DNA of 64,000 nucleotides from Rhizobiaceae bacterium (GCA_905339215.1 CAJPFN010000037.1:1-64000); one strand, 5' to 3'. Shown: positions 52,256 to 60,186, counted from the first letter of the stretch. Notes: generated by a model not told the origin, from the sequence alone. Numbers and translations are program-made.

Positions 52256-53485
52256 TTACGGCACGCGGGGCTGGTCGGCGCGAAACCCCGCCTTTTCTTC
52301 GCTCTCCCCCCGCGCCCCGTACCCCACCGCCTGGCGCTTCTCGGTGTCGCTCAGGAAGTCCGCACCGCCGACCCGTGCCCACAGCGAGTCGCGCTCGGCC
52401 GACAGCCCTTCCACCGCGTCGGCGTCGTACCAGAGCCGCAATCCGGCGCCGTAGGCCGGCGCCAGGAAGCCGGTCAGCTCGGCCAGCGTGCGGCCGACCA
52501 GCGGCAGGATGGTCAGCCGGTAGAAGGCCCGGTTGGCCTCGGCATAGTTGGCGTAGGTGTTGTCGCCCTTGATGCCGAGCAGCATCGGCGGCACGCCGGC
52601 GGCGAGCGCGATGTCGCGGGCCGCGCCGTTCCGCGCCTCGACGAAGTCCATGTCCTTCGGCGACAGCCCCATCGTCTTCCAGTCGAGCCCGCCTTCCAGA
52701 AGCAGCGGCCTGCCGGCGCGGGTGGGACCGAAATAGCCGTCCTCGAGCTCGGCCTTCAGCCGTCCGTACTGTTCCTCGGTGAGGCCGCCGCCGTCCTTCG
52801 GCGCATAGACCAGCGCCCCCGACGGCCGCGCCGAATTGTCGAGCAGCGCCTTGTTCCAGCGCCCGGCGGCGTTGTGCGTGTCGAGCGCGGTGAGCGCCGC
52901 CTCCAGCGGGGCGAAGCCGTAATGGTCGTCGAGCGGGTGGAAGAGCCTGAGATGCAGCGCCCGCCCCTCCTCGCCGAGCGGGATCTTTCGCCGCGCCGAG
53001 CCCACCCGGTGCTCCAGTGCCTCCGGCCAGCCGGCGGCGTCGCAGAGAACCGTCACCCGGTCCGGGCGCAGCAGATGCAACTCGCGCCCGCCGCCGTCCG
53101 TCTCGACCCGCTCGACATAAGCGTTGCCGGCGAGCAGCAGCGTGCCGTAGAGCGCCTCCAGGAACGCGGCGCCCTGCTGGCGCGGGTTCGGCCGCCGCAG
53201 CAGATCGAGCAGCGGGTGCCGGGCGAGCTCGGCCGTCCCGTCATAGAGCACCAGCGGCACGGCGGCCGCGGCCTCCGAGACCAGCCGCACCGCGCGATGC
53301 CCGACCGGATTGCGCATGAAGCCCTCGCGCGACAGGCCGGCATAGTCGCGCCGGGTCCAGCTCGCCTCGCCGGTCAGCTGTAGCGCGACGAAGCCTGCGC
53401 CGGCGTGCTTGCGCTCGGCGGGCGCCTCGTTCGCGCGCGCCGCCGCTCCGTCCGGGCGAGCCGCCCACGGCCAGGTCCATCGCAT
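52256..53485 (-). CDS. GTA portal protein (g3)
   Basis: A 409-residue HK97-type portal protein forming the ring through which DNA enters the capsid. Typical parts: RDYAGLSREGFMRNPVGHRAV, LLAGNAYVERVETDGGG, LFHPLDDHYGFAPLEAALTALD, RPSGALVYAPK, MGLSPKDMDFVEARNGAARDIA and the conserved PPMLLGIKGDNTYANYAEAN. The last ~20 residues (GARGESEEKAGFRADQPRVP) extend beyond where the remnant copy at 51.2 kb stops, hinting that this 3' end differs from the ancestral one. A half repeat element lies between it and terL. Confidence 0.95.
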   Translation of the reverse strand: MRWTWPWAARPDGAAARANEAPAERKHAGAGFVALQLTGEASWTRRDYAGLSREGFMRNPVGHRAVRLVSEAAAAVPLVLYDGTAELARHPLLDLLRRPNPRQQGAAFLEALYGTLLLAGNAYVERVETDGGGRELHLLRPDRVTVLCDAAGWPEALEHRVGSARRKIPLGEEGRALHLRLFHPLDDHYGFAPLEAALTALDTHNAAGRWNKALLDNSARPSGALVYAPKDGGGLTEEQYGRLKAELEDGYFGPTRAGRPLLLEGGLDWKTMGLSPKDMDFVEARNGAARDIALAAGVPPMLLGIKGDNTYANYAEANRAFYRLTILPLVGRTLAELTGFLAPAYGAGLRLWYDADAVEGLSAERDSLWARVGGADFLSDTEKRQAVGYGARGESEEKAGFRADQPRVP

Positions 53486-53528
53486 CGGGAAAATCCGTCC
53501 GTTGTTCGTGAAAATTCAGTGGCTTGCG

Positions 53529-53582
53529 GATCCTCCCCTGCGAAGCGGGGGAGGGGGACCATGCGCAGCATGGTGGAGGGGG
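53529..53582. repeat. half copy of the 130-bp palindromic repeat
   Basis: CCTCCCCTGCGAAGCGGGGGAGGGGG, ACCATGCGCAGCATGG and the terminal arm GGTGGAGGGGG (53572-53582) match the right half of the elements at 42051 and 59482. It fills the gap between portal and terL. Confidence 0.8.
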
Positions 53583-53598
53583 ACTTGGCCCGCTCCCC

Positions 53599-54954
53599 TC
53601 AGCCGAAATCGCGGATTCGCGGCGCGGCGCGGCCGGCATCGGTCAGCGCCGTCACCGCCCAGACCAGCGCGTCGACGCGGTCGGGCGAGCGGCCGCCCGA
53701 CAGCCCGTCCGCGCCGAAGTCGCACATCTCGTCCTCCAGCGCCGGAAAGCGCCCGGCATGCACCACCCTGCCCTGCTCGTAGAGGGCGGCCACCGGCTCG
53801 GCGCGCAGCCATTTGCCGCGCGTCGCGCGCACCGGCCTCACCGGTGCCGCCGGATCGACCGTGCGGATCACCGCCGCCACCATGTCGCCGCCCTGGTTGA
53901 CCTCGGCGACGATCCGGTCGGCCTGAAGCCGCCGGTAGAGCGCCACCGCGCGCAGTGCCCAGTCGCGCGGTGCGGCGGCCTCCACCGTCGCGTCCTCCAG
54001 CACAGCGACGCGCCCGTCGGGCAAAAGCCCCGCCGCGACGATGCCGCAGGCGTCCGAGGCGCGGCCCGAGCCCGCCGGCGGATCGACCGCCACGACGATG
54101 CGGCCGATCGCGTCCCTGTCGACGCCGGCAAAAGCCTCGGCCGCCTTCTCGATCATCGCCCGCGTCCACAGCGCGCCCTGGCGTTCCTCGATCATCTCGC
54201 CGTCGAGCTCCTGGCGGCCGAGCGGTGTGCCGCCGTAGCGGCGCTTGAGCGCGGCGATGAAGCCGGGCGACAGGTTTTGCGCATTGTCGCTGGTCGAAAG
54301 CCTGGTCACCGCCACCGCCGGGTCGGCCATCAGCCGCTTCAAGAGCGGCCGCGGCCGCGGCGTCGTGGTGATCAGCTGCCTCGGCGCCGGCCCCAGCCGC
54401 ATGCCGAACTGCAGCATGTCCCAGCAGGCGTCGATGTTCTTCCACTTGGCCAGCTCGTCGAGCCACGCCGCCTCGAATTGCGGCCCGCGCAGGCTCTCGG
54501 GATCCTCCGACGAATAGACCTGCGCCACCGCACCGCTGGGCCACAAGAGCCGCCGCCGCGTCGGCTCGTAGCGCGGCCGCGCCCCGCGCGCGATCGTCCT
54601 GATGCCCGACGGCCCGTCGATCATCACCTCGCGCACGTCGGCCAACGTCTCGCCGACCAGCGCGATCTGCCCGTGGCGGCGCCGGGCGAAGGGGGCAAGC
54701 CCGCGCGCCAGCGCGTTCACCCATTCGGCACCCAGCCGCGTCTTGCCGGCGCCGCGGCCGCCGATGACGAGCCACACCGGCGGCTCGCGATCGCGCGGAT
54801 ACTGCCCCGGCAGCGCCTGGACGAACCATTCCGGCCAGATGCGCTCAACTCCCGGCCCGATCCTTTGCCGCGACCAGCCATTCTGCGTGGAGGTGGGCGA
54901 GCTCGACGACGCGGTCGTCGAGGGCGGCGAGCATTTGGGCGAGTTCGTCATCGC
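53599..54954 (-). CDS. GTA large terminase (g2, TerL)
   Basis: A 451-residue DNA-packaging motor. ATPase domain: Walker A GGRGAGKTRLGAEW, GPSGIRTIARG, and Walker B FEAAWLDELAKW. RNase-H-like nuclease domain: VVAVDPPAGSG, EVNQGGDM and RVDALVWAVTALTD supply the metal-binding Asp residues. GTA terminases package host DNA by headful cutting. The start is placed at ATG 54954, overlapping g1 by 110 bases; a longer open frame to 55296 encodes only Arg/Pro-rich antisense-like sequence and is rejected. Confidence 0.94.
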   Translation of the reverse strand, partial: AMTNSPKCSPPSTTASSSSPTSTQNGWSRQRIGPGVERIWPEWFVQALPGQYPRDREPPVWLVIGGRGAGKTRLGAEWVNALARGLAPFARRRHGQIALVGETLADVREVMIDGPSGIRTIARGARPRYEPTRRRLLWPSGAVAQVYSSEDPESLRGPQFEAAWLDELAKWKNIDACWDMLQFGMRLGPAPRQLITTTPRPRPLLKRLMADPAVAVTRLSTSDNAQNLSPGFIAALKRRYGGTPLGRQELDGEMIEERQGALWTRAMIEKAAEAFAGVDRDAIGRIVVAVDPPAGSGRASDACGIVAAGLLPDGRVAVLEDATVEAAAPRDWALRAVALYRRLQADRIVAEVNQGGDMVAAVIRTVDPAAPVRPVRATRGKWLRAEPVAALYEQGRVVHAGRFPALEDEMCDFGADGLSGGRSPDRVDALVWAVTALTDAGRAAPRIRDFG

Positions 54955-55591
54955 TTCTCGTTTCTTGTGTCTCGTCGGCGCCGCGCCCGCCATCGGCGGC
55001 GAGCGACAGCGCCTTTTCCGAAAGCCTGAGCAGCGCGGCCACCTCATCGATGCCCTGCCGGTCCAGCCGGGCGCCGGCGCCCTCCGCGGCGTCGACGATG
55101 GCGTCCACCTGCCGCGCCAGCAGCCCGGCGAGCTTCTCCAGCTTTTCGCCGAGCAGGGCGCCCTCGCCCGCCGCGGCCGCAGGCAAAGCGGCCCCGCCCG
55201 CTCCCGCACCGTAGGCCGCGCCGTAGGCCGCACTGGGGCCCGCCTCTGTCGCGCCGCCCGTCTCCGCATCGTCCGATGCCGTGCCGCCCGGCGCACCCGC
55301 TTCCGCCTCCCGTTCGGCGGCGGCGAGCAGCGCCAGCACGGTCAGCCGCCCTTCGGCCCAGGCGAGCACGGCGCGCGGGTCGGCGCGGCTGCGCTCGAGC
55401 GCCATCGCCCGCGCCGCGCGCTGTACCGCGCTCTGGAAGGGCTGCTTCTTCCAGCCCTCGCGCGAGGCGCGCTCGCGCAGCGTCGAGACGTTGAAGCCGG
55501 TGGCCGTGGCGAGAAGCGGAAAGGTCGGCAGGGCATCCTCGCGCAGCGCGCGGATCGCCGCCCACTGCTCCGCGCCGATGCCGCGCTGCAT
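54845..55591 (-). CDS. GTA g1 / small terminase-like protein
   Basis: A 248-residue protein that starts MQRGIGAEQWAAIRALREDALP and has a helix-turn-helix-like segment (LLATATGFNVSTLRERASREGWKKQ). An Ala/Gly-rich middle (about residues 90-150) follows, then helices (LEKLAGLLARQVDAIVDAAEG; IDEVAALLRLSEKALSL) ending with LDDRVVELAHLHAEWLV. In Rhodobacter GTA g1 serves as the small terminase. It is the first gene of the cluster, about 200 bases after a good promoter. Confidence 0.82.
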   Translation of the reverse strand: MQRGIGAEQWAAIRALREDALPTFPLLATATGFNVSTLRERASREGWKKQPFQSAVQRAARAMALERSRADPRAVLAWAEGRLTVLALLAAAEREAEAGAPGGTASDDAETGGATEAGPSAAYGAAYGAGAGGAALPAAAAGEGALLGEKLEKLAGLLARQVDAIVDAAEGAGARLDRQGIDEVAALLRLSEKALSLAADGGRGADETQETRSDDELAQMLAALDDRVVELAHLHAEWLVAAKDRAGS

Positions 55592-55798
55592 GACAAGCCT
55601 CCGCAATGTCCTGGGGTTGAGGAAAGTCTGTGTTCTTGGGGAATCTTCGCGGTGCCGGCCGCAGCCGTCGCGACCGATCGCCGGTGCCTGTCGCAGACAC
55701 GTGTCGCGGACATCTGTCCCAGACCTGGCCGATCCGCCGCGGCGCTCCGGAAGAACCGGCCCGCTGCCCGCCCGGCGCATTTATCCGACGATACTGAA

Positions 55799-55827
55799 AT
55801 CCTACCTGATCGGCGTCACGGTGTCAA
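55799..55827 (-). promoter_or_regulatory. probable GTA cluster promoter
   Basis: On the minus strand TTGACA (55822-55827) and TAGGAT (55799-55804) are separated by exactly 17 bases, within an AT-richer stretch. Transcription would start near 55792, leaving a leader of about 200 bases before g1 that contains GACACGTGTC (55696-55705), a perfect 10-bp palindrome. The palindrome may be a regulator site. Confidence 0.6.
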
Positions 55828-55876
55828 GGACTTTTTTCCTATTTGTATACTCGACGTGCCAATGGCCAAATAGCGA

Positions 55877-56077
55877 ATGCAGCCGGGACAGGCCAGCACT
55901 GAAAACGAGTTCGAGATCACGCCTGAGATGATTGAGGCGGGAAAACGGGCGTTCTATCGTGAAATGGATATGCTCCCGTTCTCAGACGCGACCGTTACGG
56001 ACTTAGTTTCAACAGTTGCTTGTGCAGTGATCTCGGAATTTCGTTCCGGTGGATCAGCCCGTGGAGTTCAGCGGTAA
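55877..56077 (+). CDS. small protein of unknown function, possibly truncated
   Basis: A 66-residue ORF: FEITPEMIEAGKRAFYREMD, then DATVTDLVSTVACAVISE. The ITPEMIEAG start is a recurring theme in small rhizobial and phage-associated proteins of unknown role. The last ~25 residues overlap the convergent HEPN-type gene by 83 bases, so the 3' end may be a junction or truncation. Modest confidence. Confidence 0.5.
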   Translation: MQPGQASTENEFEITPEMIEAGKRAFYREMDMLPFSDATVTDLVSTVACAVISEFRSGGSARGVQR

Positions 56078-56552
56078 TCCGGCGTAGGCGAATTATATCT
56101 GCTTGGAAATCAGCCTCGGTCTGTTCGATTTGCTCAGGACCCCGGTTGTAATCGCTGCTGAAGGTTTTCAAGATAATCGACTTGCGCGTGGTGCTGTAAG
56201 TCGCGTGAGCATACTTGTTTCGAATGCGGTTTGCCTCGTTTAGCAGGCCGACATAATGGCTTCCAACGATAGCATCCACGGAACCGATTCCTCGCGGTTT
56301 ATAGACGGCCTTGATGAGGTCGAGACGGTTAGAGAACGCTCTGAACGTACCCATGATAGAATGAGCGTCTTGGTAAGACAGGCCGGTGAGGCGAGAGAGG
56401 AATTGCGGGGCATAGTCCTCAATCAGGGCAAACATGCTTACAATGGAGCCCACCATCGCCGCATAAGCAGGTTCATCGTCTAGCGCCACGTTGTAGGCTT
56501 TAGCCTCATGAGCCAGCGCGGCCTCATTCTCTTGAAAGTCGGAAACCTTCAT
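55995..56552 (-). CDS. HEPN-motif protein of unknown function
   Basis: A 185-residue helical protein. The segment LLNEANRIRNKYAHATYS contains an R-x4-H motif (R-NKYA-H) at the end of a helix, the hallmark of HEPN domains, many of which are RNases in defence or toxin systems. Other helices include AYAAMVGSIVSMFALIEDYAPQF and SIMGTFRAFSNRLDLIKAVY. Base composition is clearly less GC-rich than neighbours, suggesting transfer. ATG 56552 has GGGAG upstream. No nucleotidyltransferase partner was seen beside it. Activity is inferred. Confidence 0.65.
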   Translation of the reverse strand: MKVSDFQENEAALAHEAKAYNVALDDEPAYAAMVGSIVSMFALIEDYAPQFLSRLTGLSYQDAHSIMGTFRAFSNRLDLIKAVYKPRGIGSVDAIVGSHYVGLLNEANRIRNKYAHATYSTTRKSIILKTFSSDYNRGPEQIEQTEADFQADIIRLRRITAELHGLIHRNEIPRSLHKQLLKLSP

Positions 56553-56729
56553 GCCGGACACTCCCAAAGACAAAGACCAGGAAAAGGGCGACGAAATCCT
56601 GCGCCGCGCGTTGAAGCCCGCCGGGTCATAAGCCCTGTAAGCTGACGGGTAAGCCAAAAGCCAAGCCGAGAAAGGAGAAGCCCGTCAAATAGGAGGGCTT
56701 TCTGTTAGTAATGGTTCACCGAACGGAAA

Positions 56730-56999
56730 TCAGGCTGGGCGCTCTCGAATGCCCGTTATTAGGTCAGTGTACCGCGCGCTCGCCATCTCAAGAAACATCG
56801 GCAACTGATCGTCTGGAATATCTGGGTACCTTGTCGCGGACAAATCCCGTAAACCGGTCTCCAGAATGCGAGACAGGTAGTCGCCCTTTCGCCCAGTCTC
56901 TGTGGCGGCGATCGCTGCAAGGCCGCTAAGTGCCTTCATGACTGCCATGTTGAGACAGGCAAGTTCGGCAATCATGTTCATTTCAAATCTTGTTGTCAT
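56730..56999 (-). CDS. small helical protein of unknown function
   Basis: An 89-residue protein, mostly helical: FEMNMIAELACLNMAVMKALS, LAAIAATETGRKGDYLSRIL, and DDQLPMFLEMASARYTDLI. No family recognised. The strong GGGAGGAAGTG sequence directly before ATG 56999 supports it as a real gene. It lies in the less GC-rich accessory patch with the HEPN-type gene. Confidence 0.6.
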   Translation of the reverse strand: MTTRFEMNMIAELACLNMAVMKALSGLAAIAATETGRKGDYLSRILETGLRDLSATRYPDIPDDQLPMFLEMASARYTDLITGIRERPA

Positions 57000-57435
57000 C
57001 ACTTCCTCCCGTTCTTTCGAATCAGAAGGATCTTACGCGCTTTTTGTTTAGGCGTGACCGGATTCACCAATCCACCAATAGGTCAGGCGCTTGTCGCGGG
57101 CGTTGCGCGGCAGGTCTTCGGCGCATTCGCGTCGCTAATCTTGAGCGCGATGCGGCGGTTTTGTCTGAAATCGAACGCGGCACGGCAGCGGTTAAGGTGG
57201 GCCCGCCGCGCTTTACAATCCCGCCGCCGCACGTTTGCCAGGCCCCTCATCTGGCCGCTTTGCGGCCACCTTCTCCCCGGCGGGGAGAGAGTGGCGAGGG
57301 CGAAGCCCGAGCCGGTTGAGGGGCGGGTCCCCTCGCCAACGGCGCAGCCCCTGCGGCGCCCGCCCCCGGCCCGCAGCCGGTAAAAACCGTGTAGTGTCGG
57401 CCTCTCGCGAATCCTTCCTGCGAAAGGCGCCCGCC
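57000..57435. repeat. 436-base intergenic region with a dispersed repeat
   Basis: No gene is supported. Positions about 57238-57330 hold a mosaic repeat: CCCCTCATCTGGCCGCTTTGCGGCC, CTTCTCCCCGGCGGGGAGA, then GGCGAGGGCGAAGCCCGAGCC and GGTTGAGGGG. The GGCGAGGGCGAAGCCCGAGCC block is shared with the element at 47.8 kb. The rest shows no recognisable signal. Confidence 0.6.
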
Positions 57436-58182
57436 ATGGACATCCCCCGCATCTTCACGATCAGCGAGAGCGCCCACCGCATCCACAATCCGTTCACCGC
57501 GGAAAAGCTCGCCACGCTCGGCGCGGCGCTACGCATGGAGACGGGGACACGCATCCTCGACCTCGGCAGCGGTTCGGGCGAGATGCTGTGCACCTGGGCG
57601 CGCGACCACGGGATTTGCGGCACCGGCATCGACCTGAGCCCGCTGTTCACCCAGCAGGCGAGGCAGCGCGCGGAAGAGCTCGGCGTCGCCGGCCGGGTCA
57701 CCTTCGTCCACGGCGACGCCGCCGGCCATGTGGCGGCGCAAAAGGTCGGCGTCGCCGCCTGCCTCGGCGCCACCTGGATCGGCGGCGGCGTCGCCGGCAC
57801 GATCGCGCTCCTGGAAAGGAGCCTCCTGCCCGGCGGCATCGTGCTGGTCGGCGAGCCCTACTGGCTGCGCCTGCCGTCTACCGAAGACGTCGCGCGAAGC
57901 TGCCTCGCCGGCTCGATCGCCGACTTCCGCGCGCTGCCCGCCCTGCTCGCCTCGTTCGCCGATCTCGGCTTCGACGTCGTCGAGATGGTGTTGGCCGACC
58001 AGGACAGCTGGGATCGCTACGAGGCGGCGAAATGGCTGACCATGCGCCGCTGGCTCGACGCCAACCCGGACGACGGTTTCGCTGGCGAAGTCCGCGCCAA
58101 ACTCGCCTCCGAGCCGGCGCGCCATGCCGCCTTCACCCGCGAATACCTCGGCTGGGGCGTGTTCGCGCTGATCGCGCGGTGA
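57436..58182 (+). CDS. class I SAM-dependent methyltransferase
   Basis: A 248-residue cytosolic enzyme. Motif I is RILDLGSGSGEML (about residues 39-51), the acidic ribose-binding strand is GTGIDLSPLF, and then VTFVHGDAAG and LPGGIVLVGEPYW. The C-terminal half (DSWDRYEAAKWLTMRRWL; FTREYLGWGVFAL) fits a family found in many bacteria with unknown small-molecule substrates. ATG 57436 follows a GC-rich leader. It is a single gene, with a DUF4260 gene 86 bases downstream. Confidence 0.85.
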   Translation: MDIPRIFTISESAHRIHNPFTAEKLATLGAALRMETGTRILDLGSGSGEMLCTWARDHGICGTGIDLSPLFTQQARQRAEELGVAGRVTFVHGDAAGHVAAQKVGVAACLGATWIGGGVAGTIALLERSLLPGGIVLVGEPYWLRLPSTEDVARSCLAGSIADFRALPALLASFADLGFDVVEMVLADQDSWDRYEAAKWLTMRRWLDANPDDGFAGEVRAKLASEPARHAAFTREYLGWGVFALIAR

Positions 58183-58268
58183 GGCGCCGCCCGCCGCGCC
58201 TCGTCGGGGTCCTCGCCGGACGCCAAACTCGTGTAAGGTGACGACCGACCAACCGCGGAGGAGACGCC

Positions 58269-58646
58269 ATGACGCCCATGATCGAACGCCCCCTCGCAAT
58301 CCTGCTCCGCCTGGAAGGCCTCGCCGCCTTCGCCGCGGGTCTCGCCGGCTACGTGCTCCTCGCCGACGGCTGGCTCCTCCTCGCCGTCCTGGCGCTGGCG
58401 CCCGACCTCGCCATGGCCGGCTATCTGTTCGGCCCGCGCGCCGGCGCCCTCGCCTACAACGCCGCCCACACCTATCTCGGCCCCGCGCTGCTTGCCGCGG
58501 CGGCGTGGTTCCTCGCGCCGGCGCTGCTGCCGGCGGCCTGCGTCTGGGTCGCCCATATCGGCATCGACCGGGCACTCGGCTACGGGCTGAAATCCTCGGC
58601 CGGCTTCGGCATCACCCATCTCGGCCGCATCGGCAAGGCCGCGTGA
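58269..58646 (+). CDS. DUF4260 membrane protein
   Basis: A 125-residue protein with about four TM helices. Family hallmarks: ILLRLEGLAAFAAGL, LAPDLAMAGYLFGPRAGALAYN, AAHTYLGPALL, and WVAHIGIDRALGYGLK then FGITHLGRIG. The function is unknown. GGAGGAGACGCC precedes the ATG. It is convergent with the ZIP transporter gene, only 7 bases apart. Confidence 0.88.
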   Translation: MTPMIERPLAILLRLEGLAAFAAGLAGYVLLADGWLLLAVLALAPDLAMAGYLFGPRAGALAYNAAHTYLGPALLAAAAWFLAPALLPAACVWVAHIGIDRALGYGLKSSAGFGITHLGRIGKAA

Positions 58647-58653
58647 GGCGGTC

Positions 58654-59427
58654 CTACCCGAACGCCACGTCGAGGAACATCATCAGGGCGAGTCCGATCA
58701 CCAGCCCGAAGGTCGCCTGGCGCTCGTTGCCGTGACGGTGGGTGTCGGGGATGATCTCGTGGCTGATCACGTAGATCATGGCGCCGGCGGCAAAGGTCAG
58801 CGCCCAGGGCATCGCCAGCGACGACAGGCTGACCGCCCAGGCGCCGAGGAGCCCGGCGACCGGCTCGACCAGCCCGGTCAGCGCGGCCACCGCGAAGGCG
58901 CGGCTCCGCGTATAGCCGATCGAGACCAGCGCCAGCGCCACGGCAAGCCCCTCCGGCGCGTTCTGCAGGCCGATGCCCACCGCCAGCGCGGTGCCGCCGG
59001 AAAGATCGCCGCCGCCCAGCCCGACGCCGACCGCCAGCCCCTCCGGCGCGTTGTGGATGGTGATCGCCAGTACGAAGAGCCAGATCCGCGCCAGCGTCTC
59101 GGCCTCCGGCCCCTGGCGGCCCTGGAAGAAGTGCTCGTGCGGGATTTTTTCGTTCATGACCGCCAGCGCCGCCGCCCCGGCCAGCACGCCGGCCACCGCC
59201 ACCGCCGCCGCGGCGATCGCCGAACCGTGGATGGTCCGCGCCGCCTCGATGCCGGGCAGGATCAGCGACAGGAACGAGGCGGCGAGCATGACGCCTGCGG
59301 CGAAGCCGAGCAGCGTGTCGTTGGCGCGCTGCGCCACGCTGCGGCCGAACAGCACCGGCAGCGCGCCGACGCCGGTCATCAGCCCGGCGAGCAGGCTGCC
59401 GAGAAAGCCGATCAGCACGGACGACAC
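58654..59427 (-). CDS. ZIP-family divalent metal transporter
   Basis: A 257-residue inner-membrane permease for Zn2+ or related cations. It has eight TM helices with the signature metal-binding motifs HNAPEGLAVGVG (TM4) and QNAPEGLAVALA (TM5), plus GFAAGVMLAASFLSLILPG (TM2) and VISHEIIPDTHRHGN (TM7 and His-containing loop). The cytosolic loop between TM3 and TM4 holds PHEHFFQG, a likely metal-sensing stretch. No Zur box is obvious upstream, but a 130-bp repeat lies there. Confidence 0.92.
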   Translation of the reverse strand: MSSVLIGFLGSLLAGLMTGVGALPVLFGRSVAQRANDTLLGFAAGVMLAASFLSLILPGIEAARTIHGSAIAAAAVAVAGVLAGAAALAVMNEKIPHEHFFQGRQGPEAETLARIWLFVLAITIHNAPEGLAVGVGLGGGDLSGGTALAVGIGLQNAPEGLAVALALVSIGYTRSRAFAVAALTGLVEPVAGLLGAWAVSLSSLAMPWALTFAAGAMIYVISHEIIPDTHRHGNERQATFGLVIGLALMMFLDVAFG

Positions 59428-59481
59428 GTCTTTTCTCCCCCTCCGATTCGCCGCCGCGCCGCGCGCCTATGGCGTCGACCA

Positions 59482-59611
59482 CGCCCCCTCCACCGCCTTC
59501 GGCGGTCCCCCTCCCCCGCTTCGCAGGGGAGGATCCAAGGTCGCGGACGGCCGCAGCGTGAATCCTCCCCCGTTCACGGGGGAGGGGGACCATGCGAAGC
59601 ATGGTGGAGGG
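59482..59611. repeat. 130-bp palindromic repeat element, copy B
   Basis: Arms CCCCCTCCACC (59482-59492) and GGTGGAGGGGG (59601-59611) frame the same nested hairpins and the core GCGGACGGCCGCAGCG as copy A at 42051-42180. The two copies have equal length. The small loop sequences differ at the two ends (GCCTTCGGC left and CATGCGAAGCATG right here, reversed in copy A). Confidence 0.9.
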
Positions 59612-59660
59612 GGCGTACAATTCTCCACATGCGGTCCCCTCCCCACCAGGAAGGCCCCCC

Positions 59661-60017
59661 TCAGCCCTTCGTCTTCGCCGCGGCGAACTGGTCGAAGGCC
59701 TCGATGGCGTGGCCGGCATACATGGCCGACGGCCCGGCGCCCATGTAGATCGCCATGCCCAGCGTCTCCAGCACCTCCTCGCGCGTCGCGCCCTGATCGA
59801 CGGCGGCCTTGGCGTGGAAGCCGATGCAGTCGTCGCAGCGGATGGCAACGCTGATGCCCAGAGCGACCAGTTCCTTGGTCTTGGTATCGAGTGCCGAGGG
59901 CTTCAGCGCCGCCTGCGCGATCGCCGAAAAGCCCTTCATGACGTCGGGCGCCCCGCCCCTCAGCTCGCGCAGCGGCCCGCTGAGGCCGTGGATGAAGTCC
60001 TTCCAGTCGATGTGCAT
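59661..60017 (-). CDS. carboxymuconolactone decarboxylase (AhpD-like) family protein
   Basis: A 118-residue protein with the AhpD-type redox motif CDDCIGFHAKAAVDQG (CxxC followed by His three residues on), preceded by TKELVALGISVAIR and followed by EEVLETLGMAIYMGAG. Such proteins are alkylhydroperoxidase-like thiol reductants; the C-terminal part (PSAMYAGHAIEAFDQF) is usual for the short subfamily. It is divergent from the penicillin-binding protein gene. Confidence 0.92.
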   Translation of the reverse strand: MHIDWKDFIHGLSGPLRELRGGAPDVMKGFSAIAQAALKPSALDTKTKELVALGISVAIRCDDCIGFHAKAAVDQGATREEVLETLGMAIYMGAGPSAMYAGHAIEAFDQFAAAKTKG

Positions 60018-60186
60018 TCTCGTCTCCGTCGCGTTCGTGCCGGCGATGGCGGATTGCGCCCGTGCCCTTCCCTTTCCCTAGCCTCCCCGGCGGCCCGCGC
60101 CTTGATCGAACGCAAGCGCCCCCCTTAACCCTGCCGTTCAACATTCGCTGAAGTGTTGCTGTTCGATGCTTGTGGCGGGAGGCGGA

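Noticed and set aside
54955-55296. N-terminal extension of the terL reading frame
   Set aside because: The added 114 residues are Arg/Pro-rich and lie inside the g1 gene; the terminase domain needs none of it.
35879-55827. Active temperate prophage
   Set aside because: No integrase, repressor, replication or attachment site was seen, and gene order and the short tape measure match GTA clusters.
60121-60160. CtrA site upstream of the PBP1a-type gene (TTAACC at about 60125)
   Set aside because: Only one half-site is present; the second TTAA at seven-base spacing is missing.
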